Positions 20,818-31,915 are shown, counted from the first letter of the stretch. The stretch: DNA of 64,000 bases from Ryuthela nishihirai (GCA_038380435.1 JAWZYU010000025.1:29364707-29428706), one strand, 5' to 3'. Made by a program: numbers and translations. Notes: generated by a model from the letters alone, not told the origin.

Positions 20818-23800
20818 TTAAAATTTAGTGCCTAGAAGAAAATTTTTTGTCTTATTTTTGATTTCTTTAAAATTGTTTAATAAAGTAATTTCCCTTGGCA
20901 GTTGATTGAACACGTAAGGTATTGTATATGCCCTTGTACATTTCCCGTAATTGTTTAATATTTTTGGAAGTTGGAAATAATTTTTGGATTGTAACCTTGT
21001 GTTTTTCCCATGAGAGATTTTATATTTAAATTGATTATCAAAAAAATATTTTAAAGTGATGCTGCATTTGTAAAGGTTGTGAAAAGAGAGTATGCCTAGA
21101 TAATTTAGTCTTTCTTCGCTATGATAAAATGAATTTCTTAAGTTGTATGGGATTATATTTTTAGCAATGGATGATTGAATAGTTTCTATTTTCTTTATAT
21201 TTGTGAGGTTAGTTGAGCCGTATATTGTCAAACCATAGGTCAATATAGATTCACAGATAGCTTTGTAAACCAAAATACATGTATGTGTGCTTGCAACAAA
21301 TTGTAGTTTATAAAGTTTAGATGCACATAGACGCAATTTCCCTGCTAACTTTTGAATATGTGTATTCCATCGGAAGGTTGTGTCCATGTAGAGTCCAAGA
21401 TATTTATGGCTCTCAACACGCTCAATAACATCACAGTCGCAGCAGTCAGGGTCATGAGTTATCATGTTGTGGGAACACAAGGGTTCGTGGTTTTTAATTG
21501 CATAAGATGAGAGATCATAGTATCCTGGTGAATGAAAGCTCATCCATTTGGTTTTTTCTGAATTTATGTAAATGCGATTAATGTTAGACCAGTAAATAAT
21601 TTTGTTAAAATCATCCTGTGTATCTCGGACTGCGTCTCCTATATTGTGATTCACGTTAACCAAGGCGGTGTCATCAGCATATATATAAAGAGAGCCCTTC
21701 AGTTTAAGGTTAGCTAGATCATTAATATAAATAATAAATAAAAGCGGACCTAAAATTGAACCTTGTGGAACACCAGTGTACACTGTTCTCTTCTCACTAA
21801 ATACGCCATTAATTTTGGTAACATGCACTCTATTTTTTAAATAATTTTCAAACCATTTAAGGGTAATACCTCGGACACCATAAATATACAATTTTTGAAG
21901 CAAAATATCGTGATCCAACGTGTCAAATGCCTTACGAAAGTCCAGAAAGAGAGCTGATGCTTTTTTTCCGTTGTTTAAAGTTCCGTTAATGACGTCAGAA
22001 AACTCCGTTAAAAGTGTAATTGTATTTTTACCTTTTTGGAAACCACATTGCTTTTCACTAATAATGTTATGTTTTTTCAAGAAATTGGCTAGAACGTTAG
22101 CTACATATCTTTCAAGTATTTTGTGAAGGACGGGTAAGATGGCAATGGGCCTATAGTTAGTGCAATCGGATTTAGTTCCACTTTTGTAAATTGGTCTTAG
22201 AATAGCAATTTTGAGTTTATTAGGGATGTTTCCTGTAGATATGCTTTCATTGATAAAGTTTGTCACGAGATCAGCTAAGGAGGTTTTGCATGCTTTAATG
22301 TGCTTTATGTGTACCTGATCGTATCCACATGATTTTCTTTCATTTAAGTCACTTAGAATTTTGAAAGTTTCTTGTTTTGAGATGGGAGGAATAAAAATTG
22401 AGGGGACAGAAGGTTGGATATGTTTAGGAACTGTAGAGAGATTCTGTATACGGTTATCGTCTCTGAGATTGACAATAATGTCTGCAAAGGTGTTGTTAAA
22501 TTTCTCTGCTGCTTGAGTTTCAGACATACCTTGTGGCATATTCTTCATGATAAAATCGTCAATGGCAGTTTTAGGTTTATTGTTGATAATTTGGTTGATG
22601 AGTTCCCAATTTTGTTTTGGTTTATTTTTACATGACTCAAATTGTTTGAAGTAATATTTTTTCATTTCCTGCCTAATAACGGACGTGACTGTGTTTCTTA
22701 AGTTTGTGTATAGTAATTTAAAATTTCTGTTTCTCTTGTTATTTTTGTAATCAATCCAAGCCGAGTCTCTTTTACGTATTAAGTTTATTATTTCCTGATT
22801 TATCCAGTCTTTGCTACAATTTCGTTGTTTCATTTTTGAGCCATCCGATAGTTTATTAATTTTGCTATTGTTGACAATCGCCATATATTTTTTTATGAAT
22901 GTTTCATAAAGTACGTCTATTAGTTCTGAATTTGGGGTTTCGTTTCCAGTGCCTCTGTCCAGCCAGTCTGTTAGACTTATTTCTTTGCATATGTTTTTAT
23001 GATCTAAGATAGTTTTCGTGTTAAAATTGCTGTCTAGCTTTTTAGTGTGATTGGACGAATTCCCAAGTTTTTTCCCCCCGCAAATTGCCGCGATTAAGTA
23101 GTGGTCTGCGATCCTACTGCCAAAAATCATTGAATTTGTGTCGAGTTTAATGTCAAGTCGGACGTTAATGTGATCAATGCATGTCTGAGAAAGAGAGTCA
23201 CCAATGATGTCTTCCCTGGTGATACCAGTAATGATAGGTGAGAAACCAAACTCGGTTAACAATTCTACGTATTTGGCAACTCCGTGTTTTTTGATATTTT
23301 TGATATCTAAATTAAAGTCTCCAACTAGTATTTGATTGCGTTGTTTATCAGTTGTTTCGAACCAATTTTTGAGATTAGAAAGAAAAGTGTTAATGTTCGA
23401 GCTTGGTGATCTGTAAATAGCAAGTAAATTGGAAGTTAAATTACCCTTGTAGATATTTATATTCAGTGTTTCAGCAGGGATTACAAGTGAAGGTATCGTT
23501 TTGACTAATAATGTGTCGCGGAAGAAAAGTAGAATCCCATGTTCAAACGCACCAGTAGTTCTCGTAAAAAGTTGATTAAAATTTTCTAGATTGAACAATG
23601 GAGCATCCGTGCTGAGGATGTTAGTTTCTGTTAATATAATAATATCTAAGAAATTCAAGATATCTTTAAGATAAACACAGAGAGTATCCCAGTTTTTTTT
23701 CAGACTTCGAATGTTCACATGCAGAAAGCTTAAATGTTCATCAGATTCATAACATAATTTACTAGTCAAGAACCATTTCTTAACTTCTTCATAGTCGCAC

Positions 23801-23880
23801 AGGACATTTTCGTTGTGATGAAATGTTGGTAAGTCATCAAAATGAAAAGTCGCCATGGCAGAACAAATAAGGTGGAGCAA
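20818..23880 (-). CDS. LINE ORF2: endonuclease and reverse transcriptase
   Basis: An uninterrupted 1,020-residue ORF2 protein. It nicks chromosomal DNA and copies the element's RNA at the nick. Residues 50-265 form an APE-type endonuclease: N55 (HVNIRSL), E85 (LTETN), GDFN 187-190, D236-H237 and the ADH triad at 258-260. Residues about 505-790 are the reverse transcriptase: YRPIA, LFLDFRKAFDTLDHDIL (644-660), GVPQGSILGPLLF (703-715) and catalytic YADD (734-737). The wording GVPQGSILGPLLF and the architecture place it in the CR1/Jockey group; the exact clade needs a tree. No stop or shift is seen, so it may be recently active. It starts 20 bases after ORF1 ends. Confidence 0.93.
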   Translation of the reverse strand: MLHLICSAMATFHFDDLPTFHHNENVLCDYEEVKKWFLTSKLCYESDEHLSFLHVNIRSLKKNWDTLCVYLKDILNFLDIIILTETNILSTDAPLFNLENFNQLFTRTTGAFEHGILLFFRDTLLVKTIPSLVIPAETLNINIYKGNLTSNLLAIYRSPSSNINTFLSNLKNWFETTDKQRNQILVGDFNLDIKNIKKHGVAKYVELLTEFGFSPIITGITREDIIGDSLSQTCIDHINVRLDIKLDTNSMIFGSRIADHYLIAAICGGKKLGNSSNHTKKLDSNFNTKTILDHKNICKEISLTDWLDRGTGNETPNSELIDVLYETFIKKYMAIVNNSKINKLSDGSKMKQRNCSKDWINQEIINLIRKRDSAWIDYKNNKRNRNFKLLYTNLRNTVTSVIRQEMKKYYFKQFESCKNKPKQNWELINQIINNKPKTAIDDFIMKNMPQGMSETQAAEKFNNTFADIIVNLRDDNRIQNLSTVPKHIQPSVPSIFIPPISKQETFKILSDLNERKSCGYDQVHIKHIKACKTSLADLVTNFINESISTGNIPNKLKIAILRPIYKSGTKSDCTNYRPIAILPVLHKILERYVANVLANFLKKHNIISEKQCGFQKGKNTITLLTEFSDVINGTLNNGKKASALFLDFRKAFDTLDHDILLQKLYIYGVRGITLKWFENYLKNRVHVTKINGVFSEKRTVYTGVPQGSILGPLLFIIYINDLANLKLKGSLYIYADDTALVNVNHNIGDAVRDTQDDFNKIIYWSNINRIYINSEKTKWMSFHSPGYYDLSSYAIKNHEPLCSHNMITHDPDCCDCDVIERVESHKYLGLYMDTTFRWNTHIQKLAGKLRLCASKLYKLQFVASTHTCILVYKAICESILTYGLTIYGSTNLTNIKKIETIQSSIAKNIIPYNLRNSFYHSEERLNYLGILSFHNLYKCSITLKYFFDNQFKYKISHGKNTRLQSKNYFQLPKILNNYGKCTRAYTIPYVFNQLPREITLLNNFKEIKNKTKNFLLGTKF

Positions 23881-23900
23881 ATAAACAATATAGTTCCCGT

Positions 23901-24935
23901 TTAAAATTCGTCGAAATTCGTTTGCATATCAATTCGAATTACGCTGTCACCATCAGTTTTTCTCATCATGATTTTCCCGTTTTTTGATTTGGCCAGGCAC
24001 CTCGCTTTCCAGAAAAGTTCTCTGTTTATTGGAGTTAAATTTTCATTTATATACACTGGAGTTTTTTTAGCGTCATCAATAACGTTACTGGCAAAGATTT
24101 TCGATTTCTTTTTTGACATCCATTGTTCACGTTCGTTTCTAGATTTAAATTGGGCAATAATCGCAGGTGTTTTTTTCTTGTTCCTTGTTGGCAGTCTATG
24201 TAAGGCTTCAAGTTGATCAATGTTAAAATTATTTATATCTAGCGCTTTTGCAACGTTGATCATTATCTGATTTAGATTTTCATTCTCATCCTGGTCGTCC
24301 ATTGGAATGCCATGTATCTCGATATTTCGGTTTCTGCCGTATTGTTCAAGATCATTAATTTGCGACTTTAGAGCCGTATTCTCTTGAGTGAGATCTGCAC
24401 ATGTAGTTTCAATGGTAGCTAGTTTACTCATAGTGTCTAGTTGCGTCGCTTCATATTCGTGAAATTTATTCAATAGTGTATCATATTGAGATGAGAAAAA
24501 TTCTACTGAATGCCTTAAGTCTTTGATTTCGTTTCTTAAGTGCGTTATTTCATTCAGTAATGTTTGAAAGTTTCTAGCTTCTTGTTGCGCCGAAGATGGG
24601 GGCCGTATACTATTAGAGTTACAGCCTTCTCCAGGTGTCTTAGAGGAGCGGTGACCCAAGGATGTCTCCTGGCTATAGTTACTATTGTTATTCGATGTCG
24701 GTGAGGGTGATACACGTGTGTTGTTCTTTAGAGGCGTATTGTCTCTGTTTTCTTTATCTGAAACGGGCCTGTTGTTTGTCCTGCTTAATTTGCAGTCAGT
24801 ACAGAGCCACGTTTTCTTCTTCTCTTGAGTCATCTTTTTATAGTTTCTCTCCGTTGTGCCAGAGCACCCAAAATGCAGTTTCCCTTTGCATCCACTGCAT
24901 AGGATATGGTCGGTATGCATATGGTCGGTCTGCAT
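23901..24935 (-). CDS. LINE ORF1: zinc finger, coiled coil, FP-like domain
   Basis: A 344-residue RNA-binding ORF1 protein upstream of ORF2. Residues 13-48 hold a PHD-like zinc-binding pattern (C13, C16, H21, C24, C45, C48) but lack the first cysteine pair that such domains usually have. The start therefore seems lost or replaced at the 5' break. Residues 50-115 are polar and low-complexity. Residues about 118-200 are a coiled coil. Residues about 196-340 (LEQYGRNRNIEIHGIP ... VYINENLTPINRELFWKA) resemble the C-terminal domain of baculovirus FP-like proteins, common in ORF1 of CR1-group LINEs. The domain name is by recognition of pattern only. Confidence 0.85.
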   Translation of the reverse strand: MQTDHMHTDHILCSGCKGKLHFGCSGTTERNYKKMTQEKKKTWLCTDCKLSRTNNRPVSDKENRDNTPLKNNTRVSPSPTSNNNSNYSQETSLGHRSSKTPGEGCNSNSIRPPSSAQQEARNFQTLLNEITHLRNEIKDLRHSVEFFSSQYDTLLNKFHEYEATQLDTMSKLATIETTCADLTQENTALKSQINDLEQYGRNRNIEIHGIPMDDQDENENLNQIMINVAKALDINNFNIDQLEALHRLPTRNKKKTPAIIAQFKSRNEREQWMSKKKSKIFASNVIDDAKKTPVYINENLTPINRELFWKARCLAKSKNGKIMMRKTDGDSVIRIDMQTNFDEF

Positions 24936-24945
24936 AGGATATATT

Positions 24946-25460
24946 TCGTTTCGATTCGGTGGAGATATTTAACCTTGGGACTTAAGACAATTGCGGCCTC
25001 CATGTTTTGTTCCAATCAGTGGAGACACTTAACTTTGTGACTTGAGACAATTGCGTCCATGTTTTGTTCCACTCGGTGGAGACACTTAACCTTGGGACTT
25101 CAGACAATTGCGTCCTCTATGTTTTTTTCGAATCGGTGGAGTTACTTAACCTTGAGACTTAAGACAATTGCGGCCTCCATGTTTTGTTCCAATCGGTGGA
25201 GACAATTAACCTTGGGACTTGAGACAATTGCAGCCTCCATGTTTTGTTACAATCGATTATAGATATTTAACTTTAAACCCGAGCTATTTATGGACCCCAT
25301 TTTATGTGTCAATCGGAGGAGGTATTTAAACCTTTAAATTTGAGACATTTATGTCTGTCGATTTTTGTTCCAATCGGAGTTGATATTTAATAATTTGAAC
25401 TTGAGAGATCTGTGACTCCTAATTTTGTTTCTAATCGGCGAAGATATTCTTTCAAACACG
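24946..25460 (+). repeat. 60-bp tandem array, right part
   Basis: This continues the array at 19,150-20,612 beyond the LINE, with about eight units. Units near the LINE match the consensus well, and those beyond 25,250 decay progressively. One isolated half-unit recurs at 25,602-25,635 (ggacacttaaccttgggact). Confidence 0.9.
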
Positions 25461-26392
25461 AGACGTATTTAAAGATAAACATTTAATGTACCAAACATCA
25501 AAATATAAGTTCCAAACATACCGCGAAATAAAACTCGTTCGAAGAAAAAAAGGAATAATCTTGAACAGAATAGAAATTCTTCCGTCAAATATTTCCTTCC
25601 ATAGGACACTTAACCTTGGGACTTGAGACAATTGCTGCTCAACACGCTATTTAACTCAAAGTTTTCGCAAATTTTTCAAAACACATTCTGCAAATTCAGC
25701 TAATTCCATAATTTTATCGACAGGCGAAGACCATCATAATTTACTTTATCAGGTGAAGATTAAATTTTGTACTTTTTTTTTCACTCCCCCGATTTTCCCT
25801 TCAGATTATAATAAAGCCGTTTCGAAAACCCGCCGTGATAGGAACGAGGAGGATTTCGATTACGATACAGGCACGGCTAATAGTCTATCGATAATCGATG
25901 CCATCGGACTATCGATAATTACTTGCGAGTAGCTCTCTTCACCTGATATGAAAAGCACCACGCCGATATCGATAATTCTTCGAAACATACGAGGTTATAA
26001 TGAGTGCCAGAGCGAAAGTTATTAGCGGTAGTTAATTTTCTTCGGATCGTAGAACTTTTTCTAATCTTGGCAGTTTTGTAATTAGCTCTCATTACTCAAG
26101 AATCTTTCATTCTTTTTTTAACTAGTTTTTTTTTTGCAGCGAAAATTCTAGCTCTTCTATTATTCTACAGAGAACAGATCTCTTATGAGACACAAATATT
26201 TATTTGAAATGAACTTTGATTACAGAGCTATGGATGGCGCGGAAAAGCTAGAAAAAATCTATCTGTTAATTATTTTGAAATGAATTACGGTTTAATAGGA
26301 AAAACGTTTTTTATTAATAAAAAGCGCTTATTTCTTTTATTACTGTAGATTTTTTAATACATTTTCGAATGCGTTGAGTTGTTTTATTTCTG
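25461..26392. other. Unassigned; cluster of TATCGATA motifs
   Basis: No gene is visible. Three copies of the palindrome TATCGATA lie at 25,886-25,893, 25,910-25,917 and 25,967-25,974. This is the core recognised by the insect factor DREF, but such motifs also occur in transposon ends. The rest is AT-rich. Confidence 0.35.
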
Positions 26393-26760
26393 AGCTACGG
26401 TCTCAGTCGGTAACGCGCCAGACTCGTAATTTGCAGTTCCCAGGTTCGAGTCCCAGCTGGGCTAACATTGAGATTTATCTCCGCAAAACTCTCCGCCTTG
26501 CATTCTATAAATAATAGGGTATATCGATGGGTTTGGAAAGTCCGTCGGATGAGGCGTTAGGCTGTGGCCCCGTGTGCGGGAGAGTCATACCATGTGCACA
26601 TAATAAAACAGGCTGGATGGCCTTGATGGGCGGCTACCATCTGCCTCCTAACAAGCTATTTAGTAAGTTCCCTTCCCGCAACTTTCGGAGTATTTGTGAC
26701 CTGCCATTTATTCCATTGTGAGAAAAAAAATTGCGTCTCAGAAATAAAACAACCAAACTC
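26393..26760 (+). mobile_element. SINE A, old copy
   Basis: A diverged but near-complete copy: head tctcagtcggtaacgcgcc, intact B box GGTTCGAGTCC, a central domain with deletions, and the tail aataaaacaacc. No duplication is found. Confidence 0.75.
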
Positions 26761-26930
26761 TATGAGCGGCTCATTTTTCATGCAAAATGGGCTAAATGGC
26801 CAGGTCACAATGACACTAAAGTCTCAGAAAATGTTAGGGAAAAGAGATCCACTGGATATTTGTTACGAAACAGATAGGAACTTCCCATCAAGGCCATCCA
26901 GCGTATACTTTAGCTTGCGCATGTATAGAA
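26761..26930 (-). mobile_element. SINE A fragment
   Basis: The 3' half of a diverged minus-strand copy, from tgagcggctca to the ccatccagcgta motif. It abuts the previous plus-strand copy tail to tail. Confidence 0.7.
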
Positions 26931-26971
26931 TAGTATAGAATAGAATGATTAGGTATGGTTCTCCTGCACAA

Positions 26972-27439
26972 AGGGGAGGGGGGAGCTCAGTCGGTAGCGC
27001 ACCAGGCTCGTAATCTGTAATTCCCAGGTTCGAGTCCCAGCTGTGTCAGCGTTGAGATTTAAATAATAAATAAATACCCCCTCAAGCAGCTGCTTGCCAC
27101 AGAGGTCTGACAGGAGCCTGCCAGTTTATATGCCAATTATCTCCGCAAAATTCTCCGCCCTGCCCACGGTCAGTAGGGGACATCGATGGGCTTGGAAATG
27201 CCGCCGTCCATCGGATGGGACGTTAAGCCGTGGCCCCGTGTTCGGGAGAGAGCCATACCCTATGCACGTTAAAGAACACGCTAAATGGCCTTGACGGGAA
27301 GGCTAACATCAGCCTCTCAACAGCTGTTCCAGTGGGTCCCGTCCCCCAACCTTCTCTGAGCTTTCGGGGTTCATGTGACCTGGCCATTTGGCCCGTGGTG
27401 TGGAAAAAAGTGCCGTTCAGAGGTAAAACAACCCAATCC
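26972..27439 (+). mobile_element. SINE A interrupted by a SINE B fragment
   Basis: The copy runs from the tRNA-like head (agctcagtcggtagcgcacc) to the tail acaacccaatcc. It is split after gttgagattta by about 75 bases of minus-strand SINE B (27,060-27,134) and resumes at ttatctccgc. This is the reverse nesting order from that at 3,132. Confidence 0.85.
27060..27134 (-). mobile_element. SINE B 3' fragment inside SINE A
   Basis: It contains the SINE B tail (aataataaataaatacccc on this strand) and its last 50 or so bases (ctcaagcagctgcttgcc ... tatatgcc). It is a strongly 5'-truncated insertion. Confidence 0.8.
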
Positions 27440-27440
27440 A

Positions 27441-27630
27441 ACTTGCACAAAGGGCCACGGCTTAAGATCCCATGGACGGCGGCTTTTCAAAACCCATCGG
27501 TGTCCCGTTTTACACAGAGGCCAGAATGGGGATTAGCGGACAAATTCAACCAAAGAAGAGTTGCGACTCGAACTTGATAACTGCAGATTACGGGCCTGGC
27601 GCACTGCCGGTTGAGCACCCTCACCCTCGT
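27441..27630 (-). mobile_element. SINE A fragment, head portion
   Basis: The 5' half of a diverged minus-strand copy: complement of the central domain, then complement of the B box (cgactcgaacttg), ending near the A-box complement (cactgccggttgagcaccc). Confidence 0.65.
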
Positions 27631-28197
27631 AACTGAGATGATGCTTAAAATTAGTTAATGACATGTAGTTTTTATTATAAATTATAAAATCAAGAATTAT
27701 AATTGCATTCTTTTTTTATACCTATCCATGTCAGGAACCGAAAATTGACTTTACATGATGAAAAAGTTAATTTTTGGGATCCAATGTTGGACTTAGTCTG
27801 TCTCTACTATGTTCTGCAGTATTGGACTCAGTCCGACATTGGAATCAATTGGACCGATAGGACAGACAGTGGCAAAATCTTAACCCCAAAGAGAAAATGC
27901 AATAATTTTTCTTCTTGAACAACTTTAGAATCTTCGTGGATTTCTATTCCATTTCTTTGATTGGCATCACAATTTTTGATGCTGCCGTTACCTTTAAATT
28001 GCAAGATACTTGTAAGCACCATTTTTTTAAATTTGGAGTTTACATGGTTAATTCATTATCGGTAAAAATTATCTGCCCAAGGAGCAAGAAACATAACCAC
28101 AAATACACTTCATATCGATATGATTATGAACACCTACCTAATGCTTCGTCGTTTGTATCATGGTACAGTTCCCAATTTTAATTTCTAATTCTCTTCG
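27631..28197. other. Unassigned stretch
   Basis: No recognisable gene or repeat. Short ORFs of 64-88 codons overlap on both strands and carry no familiar motif. Confidence 0.4.
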
Positions 28198-28204
28198 CAT
28201 AGTT

Positions 28205-30005
28205 TTCGTTAAAGTGGGTTTTGCCTTACTGTTAGCGGTAATTTCTCTCAGCTGATGACATGTAGCAGATCTGTTTAGCCGTACTGTTAGCGGTCATTTC
28301 TCTTAGCTGATGACATGTAGCAGATCTGTTTAGCCATACTGATAGCAGTCATTTCTCTCAGCTGATGACATGTAGCAGGTCTGAAATGTAGACATACTGT
28401 TAGCGGTCATTTCTCTCAGCTGATGACATGTAGCAGTTCTGTTTGGCCGTACTGTTAGCGGTCATTTCTCTCAGCTGATGACATGTAGCAGTTCTGTTTG
28501 GCCGTACGGTTGGCGGTCATTTCTCTCAGCTGATGACATGTAGCAGATCTGTTTAGCTGTACTGTTAGCGGTCATTTCTCTCAGCTGATGACATGTAGCA
28601 GGTCTGTTTAGCCATACTGATAGCGGTCATTTCTCTCAGCTGATGACATGTAGCAGGTCTGTTTAGCTTTACTGTTAGCGGTCATTTCTCTTAACTGATG
28701 ACATGTAGCAGTTCTGTTTGGCCGTACTGTTAGCGGTCATTTCTCTCAGCTGATGACATGTAGCAGGTCTGTTTAGCCATACTGTTAGCGGTCATTTCTC
28801 TCAGCTGATGACATGTAGCAGGTCTGTTTAGCTGTACTGTTAGCAGTCATTTCTCGTAGCTGATGACATGTAGCAGGTCTGTTTAGCCGTACTGTTAGCG
28901 GTCATTTCTCTCAGCTGATGACATGTAGCAGGTCTGTTTAGCCGTACTGTTAGCAGTCATTTCTCGTAGCTGATGACATGTAGCAGGTCTGTTTAGCCGT
29001 ACTGTTAGCGGTCATTTCTCTTAGCTGATGACATGTAGCAGGTCTGTTTAGCCGTACTGTTAGGGGTCATTTCTCTTAGCTGATGACATGTAGCAGGTCT
29101 GTTTGGCCGTACTGATAGTGGTCATTTCTCTTAGCTGATGACATGTAGCAGGTCTGTTTAGCCGTACTGTTAGCGGTCATTTCTCTCAGCTGATGACATG
29201 TAGCAGGTCTGTTTAGCCATACTGATAGCGGTCATTTCTCTCAGCTGATGACATGTAGCAGGTCTGTTTAGATTTACTGTTAGCGGTCATTTCTCTTAAC
29301 TGATGACATGTAGCAGTTCTGTTTGGCCGTACTGTTAGCGGTCATTTCTCTCAGCTGATGACATGTAGCAGGTCTGTTTAGCCGTACTGTTAGCAGTCAT
29401 TTCTCGTAGCTGATAACATGTAGCAGGTCTGTTTAGCCGTACTGTTAGCGGTCATTTCTCTTAGCTGATGACATGTAGCAGGTCTGTTTAGCCGTACTGT
29501 TAGGGGTCATTTCTCTTAGCTGATGACATGTAGCAGGTCTGTTTGGCCGTACTGATAGTGGTCATTTCTCTTAGCTGATGACATGTAGCAGGTCTGTTTA
29601 GCCGTACTGTTAGCGGTCATTTCTCTCAGCTGATGACATGTAGCAGGTCTGTTTAGCCGTACTGATAGCGGTCATTTCTCTTAGCTGATGACATGTAGCA
29701 GGTCTGTTTAGCCGTACTGTTAGGGGTCATTTCTCTTAGCTGATGACATGTAGCAGGTCTGTTTGGCCGTACTGATAGTGGTCATTTCTCTTAGCTGATG
29801 ACATGTAGCAGGTCTGTTTAGCCGTACTGTTAGCAGTCATTTCTCTCAGCTGATGACATGTAGCAGATCTGTTTAGCCGTACTGTTAGCGGTCATTTCTC
29901 TTAGCTGATGACATGTAGCAGGTCTGTTTAGCCATACTGTCAGCGGCTATCTCTCTCAGATGATGAAATGTAGCAGGTCTGTTTAGCCGTACTGTTAGCG
30001 GTCAT
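28205..30005 (+). repeat. 55-bp tandem array, about 32 units
   Basis: The unit is 55 bp: actgttagcggtcatttctc, tcagctgatgacatgtagca, ggtctgtttagccgt. Marker variants (taggggtcatt followed by gatagtggtcatt) recur at spacings of about 440 and 220 bases, which shows higher-order blocks of eight and four units. The left and right edges fade into single-copy DNA. Confidence 0.95.
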
Positions 30006-31392
30006 TTCTCAGTTGTTAGCGGTCAGAACTGAGGTACGTTTCGCACCAAATCTTTTGCGCAATGTAACTACGACATTGCTGCATTCAAGAAACTATGCTT
30101 TTGAATTTTCTGATTCATTTCATTTTTAATTGCGATGCGAAATATTTTCATATTATGTATGTTAAGTTTAATTTCTGTAGTCAAGAATTCCGTACTACTT
30201 ATAGAGAAATGACCGCTACTTATGTAATATCTATTATTTCAGGAACCTCTGGAAAGGTAATATTGTTCTAGTAGTGTTTTACGGAATATACAAAATAGGC
30301 ACAAAGTTTACACACAATTTTTATTCGAAAGCCATCAACAATTTGCACATATTTTGTTTTACAGCAAGACGAGAGAAACAAAATATTCTTAATTTTACAT
30401 CACAAACAAGTCAACTGAGAAACACACAAAATATCATTGGTACAGATGTAGTTTGGTTTAGGTTTATGAGACAACATTTCTGTTCTGTAGTTTAATTTTT
30501 TTAACCTCTAGATTTTAACTTGTCGATTGTTAAAATGTCTATTAAGGGAAAAAATCAGTTTGCTATTAATAAAGGAGAAAAAAAAAGCCAACATTTTTAA
30601 ATCGAAGACTCATATTTGTACTTAAGTTTCACTATTTAATAAGCTCATTTTGTTCCTTTTGTGTGGAAGAATTAAAATATGAAGAGTATGAAAATGACTT
30701 TGCAACAATTGGAAACAGATCGTATTTTATTATTATTCTTATTTTTTTTATTCCATGCACGGGAGGGGGGAGGAGTGTTAGGTAAAGTCAATGTACATGT
30801 GATTTAGTACTGACAGGAATTATTCCATTAGTTTTAAAATAGGTTTTGGTTCATTAATAAAGTATCACAGGAAGTGTCCTGTGAAAAAAAATGTTGTCCC
30901 AGAAGCATGCTAAGAGATGACGCCTGGCATGCCTATGGGAGACGTAGGTTCGATTCCACTCAGGACGAAACCACATTTTTAAGTAAATTATTGCAAGTGT
31001 TTCTCGTGATACTTTACTAATGAATGATTTATATAACGCTGTGAGCGTGAGTGACAAATATTACTTCTATGATATGAGGCAGCGTGGTTGACCAGTTCCC
31101 GATATAGATGGCGCCAGTGGGAATCAACAAAATATGCAGGGAATGCTTATATGTCACATTGTTGTAGAAAATAACTTTTGGTCGTTTGCGGTTTTGAAAA
31201 TGTACGATATACAATCCTGACCAAGTCGCAAAATGTTATTATGTAAAGATGACATAAATGAGAAGGGAACTTTAAAGAGAGTTGTGTACGTAGAAATAAG
31301 GAAAACTACAAAAATATGTATTTTGAAGGTTGTCATGAAAAGAACTTCAAAACGATTAGTTGGGGAGAGTTGTGAAAAAATGTAAAGAAAGT
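30006..31392. other. Mostly unassigned; tRNA-like B box at ~30,945
   Basis: No gene is supported. Around 30,890-30,970 there is a tRNA-like stretch with a good B box (ggttcgattcc) but a poor A box. It is probably a pseudo-tRNA or SINE relic. An atagatggcgcc motif lies at about 31,105, as near the other two tRNA-like relics. Confidence 0.35.
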
Positions 31393-31915
31393 AGTAGAAG
31401 TGGAGTTGAGGAAAACTGTAAAGAAATTAGTGGAAGTGGAGTTGAGTAAAACTGTAAAGAAATTAGTGGAAGTGAAGTTGAGGGAAACTGTAAAGAAATT
31501 AGTGGAAGTGGAGTTGAGGAAAACTGTAAAGAAATTAGTGGAAGTGGAGTTGAGTAAAACTGTAAAGAAATTAGTGGAAGTGGAGATGAGGCAAACTGTA
31601 AAGAAATTAGTGGAAGTGGAGTTGAGGAAAACTGTAAAGAAATTAGTGGAAGTGGAGTTGAGGAAAACTGTAAAGAAATTAGTGGAAGTGAAGTTGAGGA
31701 AAACTGTAAAGAAATTAGTGGATGTGAAGTTGAGGAAAACTGTAAAGAAATTAGTGGATGTGAAGTTGAGGGAAACTGTAAAGAAATTAGTGGAAATGGA
31801 GTTGAGGAAAATTGTAAAGATATTAGTGGAAGCGGAGATGAGGAAAACTGTAAAGAAATTAGTGGAAATGGAGTTGAAGAAACTGTAAAGAAATTAGTGG
31901 AAGTGGAGTTGTTGA
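31393..31915 (+). repeat. 36-bp array with a continuous open frame
   Basis: About 14 units of gtggaagtggagttgaggaa + aactgtaaagaaatta. Because 36 is a multiple of three, one frame stays open for 162 codons (31,400-31,888) and encodes a 12-residue repeat VEVELRKTVKKL with mainly conservative changes. The other two frames contain stops in every unit. No promoter, intron or flanking exon is visible. Degenerate units continue to about 32,290 with indels that break the frame. A real gene is possible but not supported. Confidence 0.85.

Larger units (their letters stand above)
20613..24945 (-). mobile_element. CR1/Jockey-group LINE inserted in the 60-bp array
   Basis: A 4.3-kb non-LTR retrotransposon on the minus strand. 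Its 3' end has an ATTATTATT microsatellite followed by an A run, seen as T then AATAAT on the plus strand at 20,610-20,635. Two ORFs are open. The 5' edge near 24,900-24,945 contains a duplicated atatggtcggt motif, and ORF1 lacks its first zinc-binding pair, so the 5' end is truncated or patched. Exact target-site duplication is blurred by the repetitive target. Confidence 0.88.

Noticed and set aside
28205..30005. CRISPR-like regular spacing
   Set aside because: Units are contiguous tandem repeats without unique spacers, in a eukaryotic setting.
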